From an uncultured Clostridia bacterium (GTDB taxonomy: Bacteria; Bacillota; Clostridia; Oscillospirales; Acutalibacteraceae): a stretch of 7,039 nt of DNA. Shown piece after piece: positions 1 through 5,779 of this stretch. The stretch spans positions 1 to 7,039 of the forward strand of contig CALYOC010000030.1 in the NCBI GenBank assembly GCA_945227095.1. The letters are read 5' to 3'. The notes beneath the pieces are model-generated. The model saw nothing but the letters and a program-made list of their open reading frames with translations. It was not told the DNA's origin and did no database searches. The translations under genes were made by a program, and so were the position numbers. Every line of letters starts with the position of its first letter. Position 1 is the first letter of the stretch.

Positions 1-76
1 TTCCTACCAAGGAGCCTACTACAAGAGATACGAAGTACATTACTATACCCATAATCTTGTTCTGTCCCGCTGTCTA
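1..76 (-). other. In-frame continuation of fruA beyond the TAG codon (probable last IIC membrane helix, partial)
   Basis: The frame of the permease after the TAG at 74-76 reads TAGQNKIMG and then IVMYFVSLVVGSLVG, and stays open to base 1. A hydrophobic helix at this distance after APHGGIFV is what complete fructose IIC domains have at their C-terminus. The segment therefore looks like the real end of fruA, not a chance frame. It is either lost through a nonsense mutation, or present because the TAG is read through or is a sequence error. A single C-to-T change from CAG (Gln) would give this codon. Confidence 0.7.
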
Positions 77-1954
77 AATTGTTGCGAGTACAAAGATGCC
101 GCCGTGAGGTGCCATAAGTGTGCATTTAAAGAGCATTGACAAACCGCCTGCTACACCCGAACCTACGATACAAGCAGGAATTACTCTCAACGGGTCGCCC
201 GCCGCGTAAGGAATTGCTCCCTCTGTGATGAAGCAAAGTCCCATAACATAGTTTGTAGCTCCGCTCTTTCTTTCGTTCTCGGAGAATTTCTTCGGGAAGA
301 ATGTTGTAGCCAATGCAATTGCAATCGGAGGTACCATTCCGCCTATCATAACGCTCGCCATACACTGATAGCACATAGCCTGTGCCGCCGGGTCGGTGTA
401 TGTTGCCGCTGTCGCCAACATTCCCGTTCCGAACAGATAAGCCGCCTTGTTGATAGGTCCACCCATATCGGTAGCCATCATAGCACCCAAAAGCACGCCG
501 AGAATTACTGCATAGTTGGATTGACTGAGAAGCTTGAGCCAGTTAGAAATAGTGTCGTTAATCAAAATCATTACAGGGTTGATTGAGCACATCACAACCG
601 CTATTGCCGCAACGCCTAATACAGGATATATGAGCATAGGCTTAATGCCGTCCAATGATTTCGGAAGGGGTTTACAGATAAACTGAATACCCTTTACGAT
701 GTATCCCGCGGCAAAGCCGGCGATGATTGCGCCCAGGAAGCCGGCAGATACGCCTGCCTCATTTCCTCCGGGTGCCGCCCAAGTGGAGCCGATGTTTGCC
801 ATCCAGCCACCGACGAATCCCACTACAAGTCCGGGTCTGTCGGCAATGGAACGAGCTATAAATCCGGCAAGAATCGGAAGCATAAAGTTAAATGCCAAGC
901 CGCCCGCTGTCTTAAACCAGGAAGCCGCTACATTATTTGTACCGAAGTTTCCGTCGTAAGGGATTCCGTTCATTCCGCAGTAAATTGTATCAATAAGGAA
1001 TGCAAGAGCAATCAAGATACCGCCGCCTACAACGAACGGAAGCATATGGGATACGCCGTCCATAAGGTTTTTATATATCTTTCTTCCGATACTTTCCTTC
1101 TCTTCACCGACAGGAAGCTCTTCTTCAGAAGCCTCACTGTGATAAACGCTTGCTTCGGGGCTCAAAACCTTGTTGATAAGCTCTTCAGGTTTGTTGATTC
1201 CGTTTGAAACTCTGGTTGTAACCATGGGCTTTCCATCAAATCTCGGAAGCGAAACCGCTTTATCAGCAGCGATTATAACGCCCTTTGCCCCGGCAATATC
1301 CTCTTTTGTCAACTGATTCTTAACGCCCTCGGAGCCATTGGTTTCAATCTTAACTCTCAAGCCCATTTTCCTGCCCTGCTCCTCAAGAGCTTCTGCCGCC
1401 ATATAAGTATGAGCGATACCTGTGGGACAAGCTGTAACGCCTACAATGTCATATCCTCCGCTGACAGGCTCTGCCGGAGCCTCCTCGGCCTCGTCTGCCT
1501 GTGCCTCCTGCTCGTCAATAATGCGGATAAACTCATCCGCTGACTCAGCTGAAAGCAACTTCTCTCTAAATGCCTCATTCATAAGCATTACAGAAAGTTT
1601 TGACAAAACGGACAGGTGCATATCGCCTGCGTTTGTCGGTGCAGCAATCATAAAGAAAAGGTTTGAAGGCTGTTCGTCAAGAGCTTCATAATCAACTCCC
1701 TGAGGAACCGTCATCGCTACAAGCCCTGCTTTAATTACCGCGTCACTCTTACAGTGAGGAATGGCAATTCCGTCACAGATGGCCGTTGTTCCCGACTCCT
1801 CGCGAGCCAGGATTCCCGCTTTGTAAGCTGCTTTGTCGGAGATGTTGCCAACCTTTTCCTGCAAATCGACAAGAATATCAATAGCTTCTTGCTTCGACTG
1901 AGGTGCGGCAGCCAACAAAACGCCTTCGGCGGTCAATAAGTTGGTAATACGCAT
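74..1954 (-). CDS. fruA: PTS fructose transporter subunit IIABC, interrupted by an in-frame amber codon near its 3' end
   Basis: This is the fructose-specific permease of the phosphotransferase system, which imports fructose through the membrane and phosphorylates it to fructose-1-phosphate. Three domains follow in order. IIA spans about residues 1-145, with the phosphorylated His in IPHCKS (H67). An acidic Glu/Ala linker spans 148-166. IIB spans about 168-265, with its active Cys in TACPTGIAHT (C176). The membrane domain IIC starts near 292 with the hallmark SHMLPFVVGGG and contains DMGGPINKAAY (496-506), EGAIPYAAGDPLR (578-590) and APHGGIFV (615-622). The ATG at 1954 is preceded by AAAGGAG at a good distance, 19 bases after the fruK stop. 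At residue 627 the frame meets TAG, before the usual last helix. The next 24 codons stay open and encode a hydrophobic segment up to the window edge, so the true gene probably extends beyond base 1. Family identity is certain; whether the product is intact is not. Confidence 0.93.
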   Translation of the reverse strand: MRITNLLTAEGVLLAAAPQSKQEAIDILVDLQEKVGNISDKAAYKAGILAREESGTTAICDGIAIPHCKSDAVIKAGLVAMTVPQGVDYEALDEQPSNLFFMIAAPTNAGDMHLSVLSKLSVMLMNEAFREKLLSAESADEFIRIIDEQEAQADEAEEAPAEPVSGGYDIVGVTACPTGIAHTYMAAEALEEQGRKMGLRVKIETNGSEGVKNQLTKEDIAGAKGVIIAADKAVSLPRFDGKPMVTTRVSNGINKPEELINKVLSPEASVYHSEASEEELPVGEEKESIGRKIYKNLMDGVSHMLPFVVGGGILIALAFLIDTIYCGMNGIPYDGNFGTNNVAASWFKTAGGLAFNFMLPILAGFIARSIADRPGLVVGFVGGWMANIGSTWAAPGGNEAGVSAGFLGAIIAGFAAGYIVKGIQFICKPLPKSLDGIKPMLIYPVLGVAAIAVVMCSINPVMILINDTISNWLKLLSQSNYAVILGVLLGAMMATDMGGPINKAAYLFGTGMLATAATYTDPAAQAMCYQCMASVMIGGMVPPIAIALATTFFPKKFSENERKSGATNYVMGLCFITEGAIPYAAGDPLRVIPACIVGSGVAGGLSMLFKCTLMAPHGGIFVLATI

Positions 1955-1973
1955 TTTGTTTCTCCTTTCAAAA

Positions 1974-2885
1974 TTACATTGATTTAACTATATCTAACTG
2001 ACGCTCTATTTCGTCTTTAGACCCAAGTCCGATTGACAGCGCCGTAGCACTGCCTGCCGCAGTTCCCAACTGCAAAGCAAATTTATAATCCTTCTTCAAA
2101 ATGTAGCCCGCTATAAATCCGGCAACCATTGAATCCCCTGAGCCGACGGTGTTAACAGGCTTGCCCTGCGGACATCCGATTTTTGTAACAAGTGAATTTT
2201 CGTCTACGAGTATCGCTCCGTGCTTACCCATTGATACCAGGACATTCCGAGCTCCCATACCGCGAAGTTTTTCGGCACACGATACTATCTGCTCATCTGT
2301 CAGTTCACTCAAACCGAATATCTCCCCCAATTCGTCGTTATTCGGTTTGATAAGGAACGGGTGATATTTTAAAACATTCACGAGTAAATCCCCCGTCGCA
2401 TCTACTATTATATTTATCCCCCTGCCGTCAAGCCTTTGCATTATCCGTTCATAGATATTATCGGGTAGGCTTTGCGGTATGCTGCCTGCAAGTACGAGCG
2501 TATCTCCCTTGACAAGCAAGTCAATTTTTTTAAAAAGCTCCTCTATACATTCCGACGGTATATGCGGTCCCTGCCCGTTTATCTCCGTTTCCTGTGAGCT
2601 TTTAATTTTTACATTTATCCTTGAAACACCCTCGGGCAAATCGATAAAATCAGCTTTTATTCCGTATTCTTCCACCTGCCGCTTGATATATTCTCCCACA
2701 AATCCTGCCGTGAATCCAAGTGCCTTTGTATCCAATCCCAAATTGCTGAGTATCACCGATACATTTATACCCTTGCCGCCTACCGAAAATTCCTCGCTCT
2801 CCGACCTGTTTGTGTGGCCGAAATCCAACTCTCCGGTGTGCATAACATAGTCTAAGCACGGATTGAATGTAACTGTGTAAATCAT
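1974..2885 (-). CDS. fruK: 1-phosphofructokinase (PfkB/ribokinase family)
   Basis: This cytoplasmic kinase phosphorylates fructose-1-phosphate with ATP to fructose-1,6-bisphosphate, the step after PTS import by the neighbouring permease. At 303 residues it has the usual length. The N-terminus MIYTVTFNP and the first PfkB signature GGKGINVSVIL (36-46) are present. So are KPNNDEL (180-186) and the second signature NTVGSGDSMVAGF (245-257), with anion hole GSGD and catalytic base D251. Its ATG overlaps the regulator's TGA in the sequence ATGA, and a strong AAGGAGG (2896-2902) lies inside the 3' end of the regulator gene, so translation is probably coupled. Tagatose-6-phosphate kinases are close relatives, but the adjacent fructose permease and DeoR regulator favour FruK. 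No missing residues or frame problems were seen. Confidence 0.95.
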   Translation of the reverse strand: MIYTVTFNPCLDYVMHTGELDFGHTNRSESEEFSVGGKGINVSVILSNLGLDTKALGFTAGFVGEYIKRQVEEYGIKADFIDLPEGVSRINVKIKSSQETEINGQGPHIPSECIEELFKKIDLLVKGDTLVLAGSIPQSLPDNIYERIMQRLDGRGINIIVDATGDLLVNVLKYHPFLIKPNNDELGEIFGLSELTDEQIVSCAEKLRGMGARNVLVSMGKHGAILVDENSLVTKIGCPQGKPVNTVGSGDSMVAGFIAGYILKKDYKFALQLGTAAGSATALSIGLGSKDEIERQLDIVKSM

Positions 2886-3634
2886 CGCTCGGAAACCTCC
2901 TTAATTTGAGTCGATTTTAGATATTTTTCACTTTTTACTTTATCTGTTATTATACAAGCGCCGTCTATATCACAGAAGGATACGGTGCTTATTATTCCGA
3001 ACTTTGAATTATCCGCAAGGACAAATACCTTCAAAGAGTTTTTCGCCGCAGTCTCCTTGATAAGTGCCTCCTCACAATCCGGTGTGGTAAATCCGCTCTT
3101 ATGGGAAATTCCGTTTGTACCCAAAAAGCACTTAGTGAAATTTAGCTTTGATATATAAGCCGCCGCGCTCGCTCCGACGACCGCCTCGGTGTTTTGCTTT
3201 ACCTTGCCGCCGAGTATGATGACATTTAACCCCTTTGCGTTGAGCTTCTTCGCATGCTCAATACCGTTTGTAAAAAATGTTGCCGAGCTTTTAGAAATGT
3301 AATCTACAAGCTTGTCGGTGGTTGTTCCGGCGTCGATAAAAACTACATCATCATCTTCAATAAGCTGCGCGGCATAACGGCCAATCATATCCTTTTCGCG
3401 GATGTTAATTTCCGACTTTGTTCTGACATCGCGCTCATAATTGAGCAGCGAATCCTCTGTAATTGCCGCGCCGCCGTGAACGCGAATGAGTTTTCCTTTT
3501 TCCTCTAATACAACCAGGTCACGGCGCACCGTGGACTCGGAGACTCCAAGCTCATCGCAAAGCTCACCTACTGTCACCGTCTGCCTTTGTTCGAGCAATT
3601 TTAATATTGAAATAAGTCTGCCTTGAAGGACCAT
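2882..3634 (-). CDS. fruR: DeoR/GlpR-family transcriptional regulator of the fructose operon
   Basis: This is a cytoplasmic DNA-binding regulator, most likely the repressor of its own operon. The N-terminal winged helix-turn-helix (about 5-57) shows the full DeoR signature: TVGELCDELGVSESTVRRDL then KGKLIRVHGGA. The C-terminal sugar-phosphate sensor domain (about 75-230) contains the phosphate-binding loop DAGTTT (101-106) and LGGKVKQNTEAVVG. Length (250) is normal. The start at 3634 is supported by CGGAGGT six bases upstream. It is the first gene of the fruR-fruK-fruA operon and overlaps fruK by four bases. The likely inducer is fructose-1-phosphate (or fructose-1,6-bisphosphate), which is known for related FruR proteins but inferred here. 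The phased repeats just upstream are the probable binding sites. Confidence 0.93.
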   Translation of the reverse strand: MVLQGRLISILKLLEQRQTVTVGELCDELGVSESTVRRDLVVLEEKGKLIRVHGGAAITEDSLLNYERDVRTKSEINIREKDMIGRYAAQLIEDDDVVFIDAGTTTDKLVDYISKSSATFFTNGIEHAKKLNAKGLNVIILGGKVKQNTEAVVGASAAAYISKLNFTKCFLGTNGISHKSGFTTPDCEEALIKETAAKNSLKVFVLADNSKFGIISTVSFCDIDGACIITDKVKSEKYLKSTQIKEVSER

Positions 3635-3662
3635 TGTTTTACCTCCGTTACTGTCTAAGTCA

Positions 3663-3691
3663 AATATATCATCTTATTTATTCATTTTCAA
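3663..3691 (-). promoter_or_regulatory. Promoter of the fruR-fruK-fruA operon
   Basis: On the minus strand, TTGAAA (3686-3691) and TATATT (3663-3668) are separated by 17 bases, each one base off consensus. A TG one base before the -10 makes it an extended -10. Predicted start of transcription is near 3656, giving a leader of about 20 bases that includes the GGAGGT of fruR. The -35 lies inside the putative operator repeats, which fits repression by the first gene of the operon. Confidence 0.65.
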
Positions 3692-3730
3692 TCATTTTCT
3701 TTCAAAATCAATCATTTTCATTCAAAAGAA
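3681..3730 (-). promoter_or_regulatory. Putative FruR operator: tandem phased GAAAATGA-type repeats
   Basis: Two 20-base units (3691-3710 and 3711-3730) match at 17 of 20 positions. They share an exact 12-mer, GAAAATGATTGA on the minus strand (3688-3699 and 3708-3719). Smaller TGAAA/GAAAATGA elements recur roughly every 10-11 bases, about one helical turn, which suits a DeoR-family oligomer bound to one face of the DNA. The array overlaps and extends upstream of the predicted -35. DeoR-type regulators commonly bind short directly repeated AT-rich sites; assignment to this FruR is inference from position. Confidence 0.5.
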
Positions 3731-3938
3731 CAATAACAGGGGTAGATTTTTGTGCAAATCTTACAACAGTTTTCACCATTTGACTATTTTATTATTATAT
3801 TATATATATGAGTTTTCCCAAAAAATTCAAAAAAATTCGGGAAAACAATCAAAAATCGGTCAAAACTGTTCAAAATTTGATTGATAACCTGAATAGGAAA
3901 AATAAAAGTCGGTTTTCCTGCCCGTTGACAGATAACAG
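3731..3938. other. AT-rich intergenic region with several inverted repeats, no gene recognised
   Basis: No credible coding sequence was found. The region contains an 18-base palindrome AGATTT-N6-AAATCT (3744-3761). It also has GTTTTCCC (3812-3819) paired with GGGAAAAC (3839-3846), CAATCAAA (3846-3853) paired with TTTGATTG (3876-3883), and AGGAAAA (3895-3901) paired with TTTTCCT (3913-3919). TCAAAA recurs at 3827, 3849, 3860 and 3870, the last three 10-11 bases apart. A possible plus-strand promoter (TTGACT at 3780, TATATA at 3803) has no gene after it. The stretch could hold operators, bent DNA or an unrecognised RNA; none can be assigned. Confidence 0.4.
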
Positions 3939-3941
3939 TAT

Positions 3942-3968
3942 AAAAAAAGAACACTCATCAGAGTGCCC
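3942..3968 (-). terminator. Rho-independent terminator, minus strand
   Basis: Read on the minus strand, GGGCACTC, loop TGAT and GAGTGTTC form an 8-bp stem with two G-U pairs, followed at once by seven T (3942-3948). The opposite orientation has two A-C mismatches and only four T, so the minus strand is favoured. A further hairpin lies upstream (3980-3996, CTGCAA/TTGCAG). It could be a back-up stop for the small RNA candidate or for readthrough from the carboxypeptidase gene, insulating the fructose operon downstream. Confidence 0.65.
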
Positions 3969-4025
3969 TTTTACGCTGTCTGCAAAACACTTGCAGTTCA
4001 TAGGTTTCAGTTGATAAAAAATTTT

Positions 4026-4181
4026 AAAAAAAGCCTTGCAAGACTTGGCAAAATCGTTACAGAATAACGACACAGTACAGCGAGTCAAAGTTACGATAAC
4101 ACTTGTAAAGCCAAAGCCGAGCAAGGCAAAACCCGAAAGCAAGTAGCTTTCGCTGCCGGGAGGGACTGTATTCCCTCCCGA
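4026..4181 (-). ncRNA. Candidate structured small RNA with its own promoter and terminator
   Basis: A minus-strand transcript of about 156 bases is predicted from a consensus promoter to a U7 tract (4026-4032). Visible helices in order: CGGGAGGGA/TCCCTCCCG (4172-4180 with 4157-4165, loop of six) at the very 5' end; CGAAAGC/GCTTTCG (4146-4152 with 4134-4140, loop of five); a closing helix GCCTTGC/GCAAGGC (4121-4127 with 4033-4039); an inner helix TTTGGC/GCCAAG (4110-4115 with 4044-4049); and two hairpins inside it, GTTA/TAAC (4090-4100) and TCGTTA/TAACGA (4054-4070). The closing helix is followed directly by U7, as in an intrinsic terminator. It does not match 6S, SRP RNA, RNase P RNA, tmRNA or a riboswitch that I recognise, and no aptamer-regulated gene follows closely. 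A 90-codon frame across it starts at a TTG inside a hairpin without a ribosome binding site, so I do not treat it as a protein. A structured 3' untranslated region is the main alternative. Confidence 0.5.
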
Positions 4182-4187
4182 AGTTAT

Positions 4188-4216
4188 ATTATAGTATTAT
4201 TTAATAAAAATATCAA
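4188..4216 (-). promoter_or_regulatory. Consensus promoter driving the small RNA candidate
   Basis: On the minus strand TTGATA (4211-4216) and a perfect TATAAT (4188-4193) are separated by exactly 17 bases of AT-rich DNA. The predicted start (about 4179-4185) falls at the base of a 9-bp GC-rich hairpin. No open frame with a ribosome binding site follows, so the promoter is best explained by an RNA gene. Confidence 0.65.
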
Positions 4217-4229
4217 GTAAAGTATTACC

Positions 4230-4253
4230 GAAAACCGCAAGCGTAAAGCGGTT
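4230..4253 (-). terminator. Weak terminator-like hairpin after the carboxypeptidase gene
   Basis: On the minus strand AACCGC (4248-4253), a 9-base loop and GCGGTT (4233-4238) form a 6-bp stem ending in four T. It lies about 40 bases after the stop codon and just before the next promoter, a sensible place for a stop, but the T-run is short. Another short hairpin (AATCCG/CGGATT, 4272-4291) overlaps the stop codon. Confidence 0.35.
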
Positions 4254-4289
4254 GATATAGCGTAATATGAGAATCCGTTCTCAGTCGGA

Positions 4290-5681
4290 TTAGTATTTAT
4301 CTATATCGTCGGAATACTCCTTTTTATACCTGTTTGCCTTTTCGCGGTTATACCGCGCCATAGCTCTCCTCTTATTCTTCCTGCGACGCGCCATATTGCG
4401 CTGCCTGTATACTAAATAGATAACAACTCCTATCGCCGCCAAGGAGAGAACAATTATTGTAAATATATTTGTAAAAATAGCTTTTACTATATAAAGAATA
4501 TACGAGAATATAGATACCTTGATATCCTCATACGCAACAAGATTTATCGTTGCAATAACCTTGTCGGCGTGTATTATCTGTGCCTTACAGACGAAATCCC
4601 CCGCCTTGACCGGCGCATTTATACTCTGAGGCATATCAATCGGTTTTATTATCAGAGTAGAGGTGTCAACATTTATCGGCACTAATTTTGTTATCGTCTT
4701 TTCAGGCACAAGTCCCACAAAGTCCTTATCGGAACTCAACTTGACATTTACTCCGGCGACCACATTATTTGTTGAGCAGATTTCCTTTATCTTAAAGTTG
4801 CTGAATGCCCACCTGAACAGCCGCAGGGTATCGACTACCGAGGAGTTATACTGCGAACCGCTGTAATTCTTGTACTCCCCTTCAAATGTTATTGCAAGGT
4901 ACGACGAGCCGCCCTTTGTAGCCGTTGCGGCGGTGCAATAGCCCGCGTCAACGGTATATCCGGTCTTGACTCCGGTGCAATAATCGTAGGCGAATATATC
5001 GTACGAGCTCTCCGACGGAAGCAGCGGGTTGTCATTTTTTATATCCGCACCCGAATGTGTTGAATTCTTCTTAATGCTATATGCAGAGGTTTTTGCAACC
5101 GTCGAAAACGCGGGAATGCCCATAGCGTATTCAACAAGCTTCGCCATATCCTCCGCAGTGGTGTACTGTGCCGGGTCATCGATGCCCGTAGGGTTTTCAA
5201 AATTTGTATTTTTACAGCCGAGCGCCTTAGCCTTTTCATTCATTTTTGCGACAAACTCGGTATAAGAGCCGTTACCGGAATAGTCGGCAATTACCATAGC
5301 CGCGTCATTGGCGCTTGTTAGCATCATTATATATACCAAATCGAGCAGAGAATACCTGTCATTTTCCTTGATTCCGTATTTTGTGCAATACGAGCCGTCC
5401 AGAGAATGAACTGCGTTATACCTCGCCGCTATCACGGTATTTTCCGGGTCTTTACAGCTCTCAAGAGCTATTGCCGCGGTCACAACCTTTGTCAAGGAGC
5501 AGGGTTGAGTTTTCTTCTTACTGTTTTTTGAATAAAGAACAACATTGTCTGAGCCCATACTCACAAGATAGGCAACATTGCTCTTTATCTCCTCGTTGGG
5601 TTCGTACGCATTACCCACTGCCGGAGTCAATGAAAATAAGACAATTATCAAGCACAGACAGGTGCATAATAATTTTTTCAT
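4290..5681 (-). CDS. Serine-type D-Ala-D-Ala carboxypeptidase (penicillin-binding protein, peptidase S11, DacF/PBP5-like)
   Basis: This exported enzyme trims the terminal D-alanine from peptidoglycan stem peptides and so limits cross-linking. Counting from the chosen start, a signal peptide spans about 1-25 (MKKLL, hydrophobic core, likely cut after GNA). The three penicillin-binding motifs are intact: SLTK (62-65, nucleophile S62), SAN (123-125) and KTGYT (239-243). A PBP5-like beta-rich C-terminal domain follows at about 300-388. The protein ends with a hydrophobic segment (about 389-425) and a strongly basic tail rich in Arg/Lys (426-463), so it is anchored by a true membrane helix, unlike the amphipathic helix of E. 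coli PBP5. I prefer the ATG at 5681 because GGGGAG (5690-5695) lies 8 bases upstream. The ATG at 5687, two codons earlier, would leave only 2. The gene is transcribed alone and is divergent from the phosphoesterase gene. Confidence 0.92.
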   Translation of the reverse strand: MKKLLCTCLCLIIVLFSLTPAVGNAYEPNEEIKSNVAYLVSMGSDNVVLYSKNSKKKTQPCSLTKVVTAAIALESCKDPENTVIAARYNAVHSLDGSYCTKYGIKENDRYSLLDLVYIMMLTSANDAAMVIADYSGNGSYTEFVAKMNEKAKALGCKNTNFENPTGIDDPAQYTTAEDMAKLVEYAMGIPAFSTVAKTSAYSIKKNSTHSGADIKNDNPLLPSESSYDIFAYDYCTGVKTGYTVDAGYCTAATATKGGSSYLAITFEGEYKNYSGSQYNSSVVDTLRLFRWAFSNFKIKEICSTNNVVAGVNVKLSSDKDFVGLVPEKTITKLVPINVDTSTLIIKPIDMPQSINAPVKAGDFVCKAQIIHADKVIATINLVAYEDIKVSIFSYILYIVKAIFTNIFTIIVLSLAAIGVVIYLVYRQRNMARRRKNKRRAMARYNREKANRYKKEYSDDIDKY

Positions 5682-5689
5682 AGACATTT

Positions 5690-5695
5690 CTCCCC
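5690..5695 (-). promoter_or_regulatory. Ribosome binding site that decides the carboxypeptidase start
   Basis: GGGGAG on the minus strand lies 8 bases before the ATG at 5681 and only 2 before the ATG at 5687. The spacing, and a better signal peptide start (MKK), favour the inner codon. Confidence 0.6.
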
Positions 5696-5704
5696 AAAAA
5701 GTGT

Positions 5705-5710
5705 ATTATA
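5705..5710 (-). promoter_or_regulatory. -10 element of the carboxypeptidase gene
   Basis: A perfect TATAAT on the minus strand lies 23 bases before the preferred start codon, which would give a very short leader beginning near 5698. No convincing -35 was found at 16-18 bases, so the full promoter is only partly supported. Confidence 0.4.
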
Positions 5711-5779
5711 GTATTTATACAAACATTATATATTATATTTATTAAAATTTAAAGAACATTTTTTAAATTTGGAGGGCCT

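Noticed and set aside
2479..2850. A 123-codon plus-strand frame opposite fruK
   Set aside because: It lies entirely antisense to a clear 1-phosphofructokinase, has no supporting signals and shows Ser/Pro-rich shadow composition.
3671..3730. Tandem 20-base units as a CRISPR-like or phase-variable repeat
   Set aside because: There are only two good copies, no spacers and no cas genes. The position over the -35 makes an operator the simpler reading.
3656..3740. Catabolite-responsive element (cre, CcpA site) at the fructose promoter
   Set aside because: No match to the TGNAARCGNWWNCA pattern was found, because the central CG is missing throughout.
3744..3761. 18-base palindrome AGATTT-N6-AAATCT as a CRP/FNR-type site
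   Set aside because: It does not match the TGTGA or TTGAT half-sites, and a 6+6 match is expected now and then in AT-rich DNA. It is mentioned only as part of the intergenic description.
3925..3945. TTGACA followed by TATAAA on the plus strand as a promoter
   Set aside because: The elements are only 9 bases apart, and nothing like a -10 occurs at 16-18 bases.
3808..4014. A 68-codon plus-strand frame in the AT-rich intergenic region
   Set aside because: There is no ribosome binding site, the composition is Lys/Asn-rich as AT-rich DNA gives by chance, and it runs through the 3942-3968 hairpin. No family is recognisable.
3870..4142. A 90-codon minus-strand frame across the RNA candidate
   Set aside because: It begins with TTG inside a hairpin, has no ribosome binding site, and runs through a U7 tract and a second terminator. 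Its composition looks like translated non-coding DNA.
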